Below, piece by piece: positions 26,219 to 35,107 of a DNA stretch of 64,000 nucleotides. Numbering within the stretch: the first letter of the stretch is position 1; the number at the start of each line of letters is the position of its first letter. The notes under the pieces are model-generated. The model made no database searches and was not told where the DNA came from. It saw only the letters and a list, made by a program, of their open reading frames with translations. The stretch lies in assembly GCF_003609575.1 (NCBI RefSeq), contig NZ_MBTA01000023.1:186001-250000 (forward strand), in the 5' to 3' direction. The stretch is from Pelobium manganitolerans (lineage in GTDB: Bacteria > Bacteroidota > Bacteroidia > Sphingobacteriales > Sphingobacteriaceae). Position numbers and translations under genes: made by a program.

Positions 26219-29200
26219 ATGAGAATAAAATTTGGCCTGTTCGTTATTTTCTGTGCTTTAACCTTCACGGGATATACGCAAACAAGGCAATACATTAGTC
26301 TTAACCAAAATTGGCGAACGGCCTTGGATTCTGAAAACACGGTAGTTACCAAGCAACAAAGTTCTGCTACTTATAATGACAGCCAGTGGAAGAAAACGGA
26401 TGTTCCGCATAATTGGGACAGCTACGGCGGTTACCGCCGTTTGGTACATGGTAATTTGCACAGCAATGCTTGGTACCGCAAAAAGTTTAAGGTAAAAGCT
26501 GGTGCCGATAAAAAACTGTTTCTGTTTTTTGAGGGTGTAGGTTCTTATGCCACTGTGTGGCTAAACGGCAAACAAATTGGCAAGCATGCCGGTGGCAGAA
26601 CCACTTTTACCTTAAACGCCAGCGAAGCCATTTACCGCGACGGGCGCGAGAACGTTTTAGCCGTTTATGCAGCGCATCCGGCAGAAATTAGAGACTTGCC
26701 CTGGGTTTGCGGCGGTTGCTCTGATGAGCGCGGCTTCTCGGAAGGTTCGCAACCTTTGGGTATTTTCCGTCCGGTAACTCTAATCATCAGCAACCCGGTT
26801 AAGGTAGAGCCTTTCGGCGTGCACGCATGGAACGATACTACCGTTAATAAAAGCAACAGCACCGTACACCTTTCGGCCGAAATAAAAAACTACCAAAACA
26901 AAGCCGGAAGCTTTACGCTGGAACAGCAGTTTCTAACGCGCGATGGCCGTCTAATGAAATCTGTTCGACAAAAAGTATCGCTAAAAGCGGGGCAAAGTAA
27001 AACGCTGAAACAAAGCTTCGAGAACTTGAACAATGTACAGCTGTGGGATTTAGAAAATCCGTACCTCTATAAAATAGTCACCAACGTCCGCTCGGGTCGC
27101 AAAATTATAGATACCGATACTTTAAACTATGGTATCAGGTGGGTAAGCTGGCCAAAATCGGCAACAGCCAAAGACAAGCGTTTTTTCTTAAACGGGAAAC
27201 CGGTATTTATTAATGGCATTGCAGAATATGAACATGCCATCGGCTACAGCCATGCCTTTACGCCAGAGGAAATAAAATCGCGTATTGCGCTGTTACAACA
27301 AGCCGGTTTTAACGCTTTTCGCGATGCACATCAGCCGCATAATTTGCTTTACGGCAATTTGATGGAGGAAAAGGGCATTTTATGGTGGACACAGTTTTCG
27401 GCGCATATCTGGTTTGATAATCCCGAGTTTAAAGCCAATTTTAAATCGCTCTTGCGCGATTGGGTAAAAGAACGCCGCAGTAACCCGGCGGTTGTGATGT
27501 GGGGTTTGCAAAACGAAAGCCGTGTGCCCAAAGAATTTGCCGAAGAATGTACGCAGATTATCCGCGAAATGGATCCTACGGCATCAACGCAGCGTTTGGT
27601 GACTACCTGTAATGGTGGCGAAGGGACAGATTGGGACGTGCCACAAAACTGGACGGGCACTTACGGCGGCAACCCTGCAACTTATGGTGAAGATTTAAAA
27701 CGCCAGGTTTTAGTGGGCGAATATGGCGCTTGGCGCACTTTAGATTTACATACCGAAGGCGCTTATGACCAAAACGGCATTTACAGCGAAGACCGCATGT
27801 GCCAGTTGATGGAGCAAAAAGTGCGTTTGGCAGATTCGGTGAAAAACGAGGTAAGCGGCCATTATTTTTGGTTGTACAATTCGCACGATAACCCCGGCCG
27901 TGTACAAGGGGGCGAAGGTTACCGCGAGTTGGACGCCATTGGCCCTGTAAACTATAAGGGTTTGTTTACCTCTTGGGGCGAACCAACGGACGTGTATTAC
28001 ATGTACAAATCTAACTTTGCGCCCAAAACCCAGCCTATGCTTTACATTGCATCGCATACTTGGCCAAACCGTTGGTTAAAACCCGGCTTAAAAGATGGTA
28101 TTGTGGTTTATTCAAATTGCGATGAGGTGGAGCTTTTTAACGATATAGATGGAACTTCTTTAGGTAAACAAAAACGCGGTAAACTGGGCACGCACTTCAC
28201 TTGGGATAAAGTGGATATAAAATACAATGTGCTTTATGCCATAGGTTATGTAAATGGCAAAGCCGTGCTTAAAGACACAGTTGTGTTGCAGCATTTACCG
28301 CAATCGCCAAATTTTACGGCGATGCAAAACGACAAAAATTACCTAAAAGCCGAAGCCAATTTTAATTATTTGTACCGCGTAAACTGTGGAGGTGGCGATT
28401 ATACGGATAAGTTTGGGCAGTTATGGCATGCAGACGTTAACCGCAAAAGTGACGATACTTGGGGTTCAACATCATGGACGGCCAACTATAAAGATATGCC
28501 GGCTTATTTTGCCAGTCAGCGCCGGGTTTTTGACCCTATTAAAAACACCCGTGATTGGCCTTTGTTCCAAACTTTCCGTTACGGACGAGACGAGCTGAAG
28601 TATGAGTTTCCTGTTGCAAATGGCGAGTACTTGGTAGATTTGTTCTTTATTGAGCCGTGGATTGGCGGTGGCGACTTAAACAGCCACGCCGGTGCAAGAT
28701 TGATGAACGTTGCCGTAAATGACAGCATTTACTTGAAAGATTTGGACATTTGGCAAGAAGCAGGGCACGATGCCGCGTTAAAGAAAAGCATTAAGGTTAA
28801 GGTGGAAAACGGTTTATTAAAGCTTCATTTTCCGCAGGCAAAAGCTGGCCAAGCTTTAATTTCTGCCATTGCCATTGCAAGCTTAAATCCGAATACGAAA
28901 GCGGCACCGGCATCAAAAGCAGTAGTGCAAGCATCTGATAAATTTAAAAATGCGCAATGGTTAGATTTAGGCGCACAGGTTTACACCGATCAACAAATTT
29001 TATTTAGTGCCTTAGCCCCTAAACTTTTTGGTGCCACATTTTTGCAGGCCAAACAATCAACGCCGGTGCAATCTTTCGTGTTAAATGAAGGCGCCGACGT
29101 TTATTTAGCGCTCAAGTCATCGGCGAAAGCCAAAACCCCAAAAGATTTTGAGGACACCAATAGCACTTTACAAACCGATGAAAACGGCGGTACCATTTAC

Positions 29201-29704
29201 CAGCTTTACCGCAAAAGATACGCGCAGGCGCAAAGCGTAAATTATCCGCTTTTTAGCGATGATTATTTGTTATTCGCGCTCCCAATCTCGAAATTAGAGC
29301 CCGCGTATGATTTAAAGCCATCTAAAGATTACAAACCGGAAGTTGCTAAGTATGATGCAAGTTTGAAACTGGAAACGCGTTTAAAATACGAAACTTTAAC
29401 TTTTACAGACCGCAGTAAAGCTTGGTTAAGCTGGACTTTTGACACCGGCGTAGCAGATGTTTACTCCTTAACTTTGAGGTACATTAACAGCGCAAGCGCA
29501 GATATAAAAGTTAAACTGCAACTATTTTCGGCAGATGGTACGCTGATGAAAGAGGAAGTAGCCTCGCTTTCGCCCTCTTTAGAGGGGAAATGGAGCTATT
29601 TTACCACCACCACCGGCAGTATGATTAACGCAGGAACGTACACGCTTAAAATTTCGACGCCGGATGCGGATGGTTTAAGCGTTTCAAAATTAACGGTACA
29701 ATAA
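26219..29704 (+). CDS. Secreted GH2 glycoside hydrolase with malectin domain
   Basis: The protein has 1161 residues from the ATG at 26219 (an upstream TTG at 26195 overlaps the GH95 gene and is rejected). After a signal peptide come the GH2 sugar-binding domain (about 25-190), an Ig-like domain, and the TIM barrel (about 310-620). The acid/base Glu433 is in WGLQNES and the nucleophile Glu501 in VGEYGAW. A DUF4982-like Ig domain is followed by a malectin-like domain at about 690-870 and a further C-terminal region. The probable activity is an exo beta-galactosidase or beta-glucuronidase on pectin side chains. It is about 300 residues longer than a simple GH2. Confidence 0.87.
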   Translation: MRIKFGLFVIFCALTFTGYTQTRQYISLNQNWRTALDSENTVVTKQQSSATYNDSQWKKTDVPHNWDSYGGYRRLVHGNLHSNAWYRKKFKVKAGADKKLFLFFEGVGSYATVWLNGKQIGKHAGGRTTFTLNASEAIYRDGRENVLAVYAAHPAEIRDLPWVCGGCSDERGFSEGSQPLGIFRPVTLIISNPVKVEPFGVHAWNDTTVNKSNSTVHLSAEIKNYQNKAGSFTLEQQFLTRDGRLMKSVRQKVSLKAGQSKTLKQSFENLNNVQLWDLENPYLYKIVTNVRSGRKIIDTDTLNYGIRWVSWPKSATAKDKRFFLNGKPVFINGIAEYEHAIGYSHAFTPEEIKSRIALLQQAGFNAFRDAHQPHNLLYGNLMEEKGILWWTQFSAHIWFDNPEFKANFKSLLRDWVKERRSNPAVVMWGLQNESRVPKEFAEECTQIIREMDPTASTQRLVTTCNGGEGTDWDVPQNWTGTYGGNPATYGEDLKRQVLVGEYGAWRTLDLHTEGAYDQNGIYSEDRMCQLMEQKVRLADSVKNEVSGHYFWLYNSHDNPGRVQGGEGYRELDAIGPVNYKGLFTSWGEPTDVYYMYKSNFAPKTQPMLYIASHTWPNRWLKPGLKDGIVVYSNCDEVELFNDIDGTSLGKQKRGKLGTHFTWDKVDIKYNVLYAIGYVNGKAVLKDTVVLQHLPQSPNFTAMQNDKNYLKAEANFNYLYRVNCGGGDYTDKFGQLWHADVNRKSDDTWGSTSWTANYKDMPAYFASQRRVFDPIKNTRDWPLFQTFRYGRDELKYEFPVANGEYLVDLFFIEPWIGGGDLNSHAGARLMNVAVNDSIYLKDLDIWQEAGHDAALKKSIKVKVENGLLKLHFPQAKAGQALISAIAIASLNPNTKAAPASKAVVQASDKFKNAQWLDLGAQVYTDQQILFSALAPKLFGATFLQAKQSTPVQSFVLNEGADVYLALKSSAKAKTPKDFEDTNSTLQTDENGGTIYQLYRKRYAQAQSVNYPLFSDDYLLFALPISKLEPAYDLKPSKDYKPEVAKYDASLKLETRLKYETLTFTDRSKAWLSWTFDTGVADVYSLTLRYINSASADIKVKLQLFSADGTLMKEEVASLSPSLEGKWSYFTTTTGSMINAGTYTLKISTPDADGLSVSKLTVQ

Positions 29705-29710
29705 AAAACA

Positions 29711-30472
29711 ATGTTTAGTTTAAAAGGAAAATCGGCAGTAATTACAGGGGGTGGCAGCGGTATTGGCAAGGCCATTTCGCTGTTATTTGCCAAACAGGGC
29801 GCAACCGTGCATATTATCGAGTTAAATACAGCTTCCGCAGATGAAACCGTAAAGGAAATTAGCGCTTACGGAGAGGCTTTTGCACACAGTTGCGATGTAG
29901 CTAATCAACAACAGGTGAAGCGGGTTTTTAACGAGATTGGCAAAATAGATATTTTGGTAAACAATGCGGGTATTGCGCATATTGGCAAAGCCGACACTAC
30001 CGAGGAAGCAGATTTTGACCGCGTTTACCAAGTGAACGTGAAAGGCGCATATAACTGCTTTTATGCCGTACTACCAATAATGAAACAAAACGGGGGCGGG
30101 GCAATTTTAAACACCGCATCCATTGCGTCTGTCGTTGGTATTGCCGATCGTTTTGCCTACTCGATGAGCAAAGGCGCTATTTATGCCATGAGCATGTCTG
30201 TTGCGCGAGATTATATGGCAGATAACATCCGCAGCAATAGCATTTCGCCGGCGCGCATTCACACCCCTTTTGTAGATGGTTTTATCGCTAAAAATTATCC
30301 CGATAACCAAGAAGAAATTTTCGAAAAACTTTCTAGAAGTCAGCCGATAGGCCGTATGGGCAAACCAGAAGAGGTTGCGGCTTTGGCATTGTACCTTTGC
30401 TCGGACGAAGCCGGCTTCATTACCGGTTGCGATTACCCGATAGACGGCGGTTTTATAAAATTGAACAATTAA
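29711..30472 (+). CDS. SDR-family oxidoreductase (2-keto-3-deoxy-L-fuconate dehydrogenase type)
   Basis: A 253-residue classical short-chain dehydrogenase. The cofactor motif TGGGSGIG is at residues 12-19, NNAG at 84-87, and the catalytic Tyr150 and Lys154 lie in YSMSK. It lies in a run with FAH-family hydrolase, aldo/keto reductase and fuconolactonase-like genes. In the non-phosphorylative L-fucose or L-rhamnose pathway an SDR oxidises 2-keto-3-deoxy-sugar acid to the 2,4-diketo acid. That step is the best guess here; a sugar dehydrogenase role is the alternative. It is cytosolic and starts 6 bp after the GH2 gene. Confidence 0.85.
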   Translation: MFSLKGKSAVITGGGSGIGKAISLLFAKQGATVHIIELNTASADETVKEISAYGEAFAHSCDVANQQQVKRVFNEIGKIDILVNNAGIAHIGKADTTEEADFDRVYQVNVKGAYNCFYAVLPIMKQNGGGAILNTASIASVVGIADRFAYSMSKGAIYAMSMSVARDYMADNIRSNSISPARIHTPFVDGFIAKNYPDNQEEIFEKLSRSQPIGRMGKPEEVAALALYLCSDEAGFITGCDYPIDGGFIKLNN

Positions 30473-30475
30473 CAA

Positions 30476-30555
30476 GAATCAAGATTTTAAGACACAAGAA
30501 TTAAGACCATAGACCGCGGCCGACTGACCGCCGACTTCGGACAAATAACAAAATA
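30476..30555. repeat. Short repeated-word spacer within the catabolic operon
   Basis: The 96-bp gap between the SDR and FAH genes holds CAAGAATCAAGATTTTAAG, then ACACAAGAATTAAGAC, then GACCATAGACCGCGG and GACTGACCGCC. All are variants of one another. No reading frame or promoter box is seen. Confidence 0.5.
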
Positions 30556-30568
30556 AAAGCAATAACAA

Positions 30569-31423
30569 ATGAAATTAATTAGATACGGAAACATTGGCGC
30601 CGAAAAACCCGGCGTTTTGATAGACGGAAAGCGCTTTGATACCTCGGGCTTTACCAAAGATTACAACGAAGAATTTTTTGCAGAAGGCGGACTTCAGAAA
30701 TTAGAAGATTATGTGAAAAACAACCAACTGCAAGAAGTTGCGTCCGACGAACGTTGGGGAAGCCCCGTTGCACGTCCCTCAAAAATTCTTTGTATAGGTT
30801 TAAACTATCGCGCCCACGCAGAAGAAACCGGTGCCGCTATTCCGGCAGAACCGGTAATTTTTATGAAATCCAGTACTTCTTTGGCTGGTCCTTATGATGA
30901 TGTGATTATTCCAAAAGGATCAGAAAAAACGGATTGGGAAGTAGAGTTGGCTGTAGTAATCGGGAAATACGCATCGTACGTTGAAGAAAAAGATGCGATG
31001 GATTACGTGGCAGGTTATGTTTTGCATAACGATGTTTCTGAGCGCGCCTTCCAGCTAGAGCGTGGCGGAACATGGGATAAAGGAAAAGGCTGTAACACCT
31101 TTGCACCTTTAGGTCCTTTTATGGCGTCGAAAGACGAGATAAAAGACCCGCACAATTTACGCCTATGGTTAAAGTTAAACGGCAAAACCGTGCAAGACAG
31201 CTCAACTGCCGACTTTATTTTTGACATTCCGCACATGATTTCTTACGTGAGCCAATTTATGGCACTGTTGCCGGGCGATGTTATTTCTACCGGAACACCT
31301 CAAGGCGTGGGTATGGGCATGCGTCCAAATCCAATTTACTTAAAAGCAGGTGATGAGATGGAATTGGGTATTGATGGTTTGGGCTCGTCTAAACAAAAAG
31401 CAGTTGCTTACACCAAATCGTAA
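30569..31423 (+). CDS. Fumarylacetoacetate hydrolase family protein (2,4-diketo-3-deoxy-L-fuconate hydrolase type)
   Basis: A 284-residue FAH-fold enzyme. The core begins at ILCIGLNYRAHAEETG. The metal ligands lie in DWEVELAVVIG (Glu and Asp) with a downstream Lys, and FAPLGPFM and STGTPQGVGMGM are standard family segments. Members of this subgroup cleave 2,4-diketo-3-deoxy-L-fuconate or -rhamnonate to pyruvate and lactate, though they are often labelled ureidoglycolate lyase. Its place between the SDR and aldo/keto reductase genes supports the sugar-acid role. It is cytosolic, with a 3-bp gap to the next gene. Confidence 0.87.
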   Translation: MKLIRYGNIGAEKPGVLIDGKRFDTSGFTKDYNEEFFAEGGLQKLEDYVKNNQLQEVASDERWGSPVARPSKILCIGLNYRAHAEETGAAIPAEPVIFMKSSTSLAGPYDDVIIPKGSEKTDWEVELAVVIGKYASYVEEKDAMDYVAGYVLHNDVSERAFQLERGGTWDKGKGCNTFAPLGPFMASKDEIKDPHNLRLWLKLNGKTVQDSSTADFIFDIPHMISYVSQFMALLPGDVISTGTPQGVGMGMRPNPIYLKAGDEMELGIDGLGSSKQKAVAYTKS

Positions 31424-31426
31424 CAG

Positions 31427-32440
31427 ATGAATACGGCGCTAAAAATCCCGAGAATTATTTTAGGAACCAGCAACTTGGGCAATTTATATCAGGCTTTGCC
31501 ATACCAGCAAAAGCTGGGTATTGTGAGGGCTGCGGTAAAAGAAAACCCGCACTTTCCGGTGTTTGACACCGCAGGCAAGTATGGCGCAGGTTTAGCTCTG
31601 GAAAGTTTGGGGAAATGCTTAAAAGACTTAGGTGTTAAGCAAAACGAGGTGATCATTAGCAACAAGCTGGGCTGGTTGCGCAAACCCTTAACCACGCCCG
31701 AACCTACTTTTGAGCAAGGTGTTTGGAAAGATATTGAGTTTGATGCTTACCAAGACATTAGCTACGATGGGATTTTAAAGTGCTTTGAGCAAGGTAACGA
31801 GCTGTTAAACGGTTACATTCCGCAGTGGGTTTCTGTGCACGACCCTGATGAATATTTGGCCAGCGCAAAAACCGAGGAAGAGCGGAAGCAAAAGTTCAAT
31901 GATATTTTGGAGGCTTATAAAGCGTTGCAAAAGCTTAAAAGTGAGGGCAAAGTGCAAGCTATAGGAGTGGGCGCAAAAAACTGGAAGGCCATCCAAGAAA
32001 TTGCTTCGCATGTGGATTTGGATTGGGTGATGTTTGCAAACAGCCTAACCTTATACAGTCACCCACAAGAGCTGATTGATTTTATGGAATCTTTAAGCGC
32101 TAAAGGCGTGCTTATCATCAACTCGGCGGTATTTAACGGTGGCTTTTTAACCGGAAGCGATTATTTTAACTATCAGCTGTTAGACCGAGAGAAAGACAAA
32201 GAGGCCTACCAATGGCGAGATCGCTTTTATGAAATTTGCGAAAAACACAGCATCAGCCCGGCGCAAGCTTGTGTGTACTTCGGTTTGCACGCTAAAGGTG
32301 TAGATAGTATTGCCTTAAGCAGTAGCTCGCCAGAACGCACCGCTAAAAATTTGCGTTTGGAAGATGTAAAAATAGACGATGCTTTTTGGGACGAGCTAAA
32401 GGCAGAAGGTTTGTTGGAAAAGGATTATCAAATTGGATAG
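31427..32440 (+). CDS. Aldo/keto reductase (L-fucose / D-threo-aldose 1-dehydrogenase type)
   Basis: A 337-residue TIM-barrel reductase. The start region LKIPRIILGTSNLGNLYQ and the catalytic Asp-Tyr-Lys-His arrangement (FDTAGKYGAGLALE, NKLGWLRK, WVSVHDPDEY) place it in the D-threo-aldose 1-dehydrogenase branch. That branch oxidises L-fucose, L-galactose or D-arabinose to the lactone with NAD(P)+. A lactonase-like gene follows after 3 bp, which fits step one of non-phosphorylative L-fucose use. This also matches the GH95 enzyme encoded upstream. Confidence 0.87.
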   Translation: MNTALKIPRIILGTSNLGNLYQALPYQQKLGIVRAAVKENPHFPVFDTAGKYGAGLALESLGKCLKDLGVKQNEVIISNKLGWLRKPLTTPEPTFEQGVWKDIEFDAYQDISYDGILKCFEQGNELLNGYIPQWVSVHDPDEYLASAKTEEERKQKFNDILEAYKALQKLKSEGKVQAIGVGAKNWKAIQEIASHVDLDWVMFANSLTLYSHPQELIDFMESLSAKGVLIINSAVFNGGFLTGSDYFNYQLLDREKDKEAYQWRDRFYEICEKHSISPAQACVYFGLHAKGVDSIALSSSSPERTAKNLRLEDVKIDDAFWDELKAEGLLEKDYQIG

Positions 32441-32443
32441 CAA

Positions 32444-33271
32444 ATGAGGATTGATTCGCACCACCATTTTTGGATTTTTGACCCGGTAAGAGACGCGTGG
32501 ATTAACGATGAGATGCAAGAAATTAAACGCGATTTTTTGCCGTCAGATTTAGAACCTGTTTTAAAAGAACATGGTTTTGATGGCTGCGTAAGCGTGCAGG
32601 CCGACCAAAGCGAAGCGCAAAACGATTTTTTACTCGGCTTTGCCAAAGAACATCCGTTTATTAAAGGCATAGTGGGTTGGGTTGATTTGCAGAGCAATGC
32701 GATTGAAGAACGCTTGGCGTACTACGCCGAAGAGCCTTTATTAAAAGGTTTTAGGCACGTTTTGCAGGGCGAAGCGCAGCGCGATTTCATGCTACGTCCG
32801 GCATTTAAAAACGGCATATCGCTGTTAGGAAAATATGGTTTCACTTACGATATCCTCATTTTCCCCGACCAATTAAAATTTTCTGAAGAATTGGTGAAAG
32901 CTTTCCCGAACCAAAAATTTGTGATAGACCATATTGCCAAACCAGAAATCAAAAACCAAAAAATGAACGGTTGGGATACCGATATCCGCGCCATAGCGCA
33001 ACACGAGAATGTTTTTTGTAAAGTATCTGGAATGGTTACCGAAGCCGATTTTAAAGGATGGAAGCCTCAAGATTTTGAACCTTATTTGGATGTAATTTTT
33101 CAAAGCTTTGGTACAAAACGCTTAATGTACGGATCCGATTGGCCGGTTTGCAACGTGGCAGGCGGTTATACCAAAGCCTTAAACATCCTTGAGAATTATA
33201 CAGAAAAGCTTTCTGAAAACGAGAAAGCACAGTTTTTTGGAGCTAACGCCGTTGGCTTCTACAATTTATAA
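32444..33271 (+). CDS. Amidohydrolase family L-fuconolactonase-like protein
   Basis: A 275-residue metal-dependent hydrolase of the COG3618 amidohydrolase_2 type. The opening MRIDSHHHFWIFDP holds the HxH metal ligands. FVIDHIAKPEI carries the third His and MYGSDWPVCNVAGGY the catalytic Asp. Members hydrolyse L-fuconolactone, L-rhamnonolactone or related lactones to the aldonic acids. It lies 3 bp after the aldo/keto reductase gene that would make the lactone. It is cytosolic with no signal peptide. Confidence 0.9.
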   Translation: MRIDSHHHFWIFDPVRDAWINDEMQEIKRDFLPSDLEPVLKEHGFDGCVSVQADQSEAQNDFLLGFAKEHPFIKGIVGWVDLQSNAIEERLAYYAEEPLLKGFRHVLQGEAQRDFMLRPAFKNGISLLGKYGFTYDILIFPDQLKFSEELVKAFPNQKFVIDHIAKPEIKNQKMNGWDTDIRAIAQHENVFCKVSGMVTEADFKGWKPQDFEPYLDVIFQSFGTKRLMYGSDWPVCNVAGGYTKALNILENYTEKLSENEKAQFFGANAVGFYNL

Positions 33272-33274
33272 ATC

Positions 33275-34291
33275 ATGAAAGTTTTAGTATGTAAAAACCC
33301 GGGCCAGTTTGAGTATCAGCAGATGGAACAACCAAAAGCCGAGAAAGACCATGCCTTGGTTAAAATAAAAAGAATTGGCATTTGCGGTACAGATTTGCAT
33401 GCGTTTGAAGGTACGCAACCTTTCTTTAGCTACCCGCGAATTTTAGGTCACGAATTAGCCGGTGAGCTGGTAGATTTTGACAATGCGCCCGGTTTTGAAA
33501 AAGGCGAGGCGGTCACTTTTATCCCTTATTTCTCTTGCGGAAACTGCATCGCCTGTCGCCAAGGCAAACCCAATTGCTGTGCTAACATAAAGGTGTTTGG
33601 TGTGCATGTGGACGGCGGCATGGCAGAGTATGTTAGCGTACCGTCTAAATATTTGTTGCATGGCAAAGGTTTAAGTTTTGATGAATTGGCTTTAGTAGAA
33701 CCTTTAGCTATTGGCGCCCACGGGGTTAGGCAGGCAAATGTGCAGGCTGGCGAATTTGTGCTGGTGGTAGGTGCGGGGCCCATTGGCTTAGGAATCATGG
33801 AATTTGCTAAAATTGCCGGCGCTAAAGTTATTGCTTTAGACGTTAACGATATGCGCCTGGACTTTTGCAAAAAAGAGCTAGGCGTGCATGCAACTGTTAA
33901 TGCGTTACACGCAGATGTTGTGGCCCAACTTGCGGAAATTACCGGCAGAGATATGCCTACGGTTGTGATTGATGCTACCGGAAATTTACGCGCCATCAAT
34001 AACGGAATAAATTATTTGGCGCACGGCGGCCGTTATGTACTCATCGGTTTGCAAAAAGAAGCTTTTTCTTTTAATCACCCGGAGTTTCACAAGCGCGAGA
34101 CTACCTTGATGAGCAGTCGCAATGCTACCACGGTAGATTTTGAGCACGTCATTGATTCGATGCAGAAAGGTTTGGTAAATCCGCAAACCTACATTACGCA
34201 CCGCGTTGCTTTTGAAGAGGTGAAAGATGAGTTTGCCTCATGGCTCGACCCAAAAAAAGGGGTGATTAAAGCAATGGTGAGTTTGGATTAG
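33275..34291 (+). CDS. Zinc-binding alcohol dehydrogenase (polyol/sugar-acid dehydrogenase type)
   Basis: A 338-residue medium-chain dehydrogenase. The catalytic zinc site is in GICGTDLHAFEG and GHELAGE. The structural zinc Cys cluster is CGNCIACRQGKPNCC, and the Rossmann motif is VVGAGPIGLGIMEFAK. It resembles the branch that includes L-galactonate 5-dehydrogenase and sorbitol-type enzymes. It is last in the rightward operon, 3 bp after the lactonase-like gene, and a strong terminator follows. Its exact step is unclear. It might bypass the missing dehydratase by oxidising the aldonic acid, or serve another sugar. Confidence 0.85.
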   Translation: MKVLVCKNPGQFEYQQMEQPKAEKDHALVKIKRIGICGTDLHAFEGTQPFFSYPRILGHELAGELVDFDNAPGFEKGEAVTFIPYFSCGNCIACRQGKPNCCANIKVFGVHVDGGMAEYVSVPSKYLLHGKGLSFDELALVEPLAIGAHGVRQANVQAGEFVLVVGAGPIGLGIMEFAKIAGAKVIALDVNDMRLDFCKKELGVHATVNALHADVVAQLAEITGRDMPTVVIDATGNLRAINNGINYLAHGGRYVLIGLQKEAFSFNHPEFHKRETTLMSSRNATTVDFEHVIDSMQKGLVNPQTYITHRVAFEEVKDEFASWLDPKKGVIKAMVSLD

Positions 34292-34320
34292 CTTTCGCAG
34301 ATTTTTTGAAATAATAATGG

Positions 34321-34343
34321 AACGGGCTTTTGCCCGTTTTTTT
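34321..34343 (+). terminator. Rho-independent terminator of the rightward sugar operon
   Basis: AACGGGC and GCCCGTT form a perfect 7-bp GC-rich stem around TTTT, followed by a run of seven T residues. It lies 30 bp after the alcohol dehydrogenase stop codon. Confidence 0.9.
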
Positions 34344-34531
34344 GTTTCTGATGGTTGATATGATTTGGTTTAAGGCCCATTTTTGAAAGGTAAAAACGCA
34401 TCGGACTTTAATCCGCTCTTATGGAAACCTAACAGCATTGTAATCCAAGAATTGGTTTTTTAGGGGTAAGGATTATTTTTGGAACAACGGCTTGGCTTTT
34501 GTTTAATTATTTTGGAAAACACTTGGCAATA

Positions 34532-35035
34532 ATGGCTTCTAAACCTTATAAAGACCCTTACGAAATCATCAAAGTTCCGCGCTTTGAAGAAGCAGAGGGT
34601 TTTTATACCAGCCCCAAGCGGAGCCGGAACATGAGCCGGATACGCTCGAAAAACAGTAAACCCGAGCTGCTTTTCCGTCGCGCGTTGTGGGCTGCCAATA
34701 TCCGTTTCCGTAAACATGTTAAAACTTTGCCGGGCACGCCCGATGTGGTTATCAAAAAATATCGCTTAGCCATATTTGTTGACGGCAGTTTTTGGCATGG
34801 CTACCAATGGGAGCAACGCCGCGAGAAACTAAAAAGCAACCGCGCATTTTGGATTCCGAAAATTGAACGTAACATGCAACGCGACGCTATAAACCGCCAA
34901 AATTTAGAAAGCAAAGGTTTTACGGTAATGCGGTTTTGGGACCATGAAGTGCTTCAGAATTTACAGGCCTGCGTAAACCAAGTGAAGCTTTATATAGAAA
35001 CGGCTAAAGTGGTTAAGATACCTTGGGGAGAATAA
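34532..35035 (+). CDS. vsr: Very short patch repair endonuclease-like protein (Vsr family)
   Basis: The protein has 167 residues from the ATG at 34532; a TTG at 34499 is not used. SPKRSRNMSRIRSKNSKPE and the core LPGTPDVV-to-VDGSFWHG are the Vsr signature, with Glu45 and the catalytic Asp71. Vsr nicks T:G mismatches made by deamination of 5-methylcytosine. The usual zinc Cys residues in DGCFWHGC are replaced (Ser86, Tyr91), as happens in some family members. No cytosine methyltransferase lies next to it, so it is an orphan here. It is not related in function to the sugar operon before it. Confidence 0.85.
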   Translation: MASKPYKDPYEIIKVPRFEEAEGFYTSPKRSRNMSRIRSKNSKPELLFRRALWAANIRFRKHVKTLPGTPDVVIKKYRLAIFVDGSFWHGYQWEQRREKLKSNRAFWIPKIERNMQRDAINRQNLESKGFTVMRFWDHEVLQNLQACVNQVKLYIETAKVVKIPWGE

Positions 35036-35048
35036 TTGCAAGTCGAAC

Positions 35049-35082
35049 AAAAAAACGGCAAGGACCACAATAGCCCTTGCCG
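35049..35082 (-). terminator. Terminator of the 599-residue protein gene
   Basis: CGGCAAGG and CCTTGCCG form a perfect 8-bp stem. Read on the minus strand it is followed by seven T residues, 26 bp after the stop codon of the leftward gene. It may also serve vsr, but lacks a plus-strand T-run. Confidence 0.85.
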
Positions 35083-35107
35083 GATAAACGATTAATCACA
35101 ATTTATT

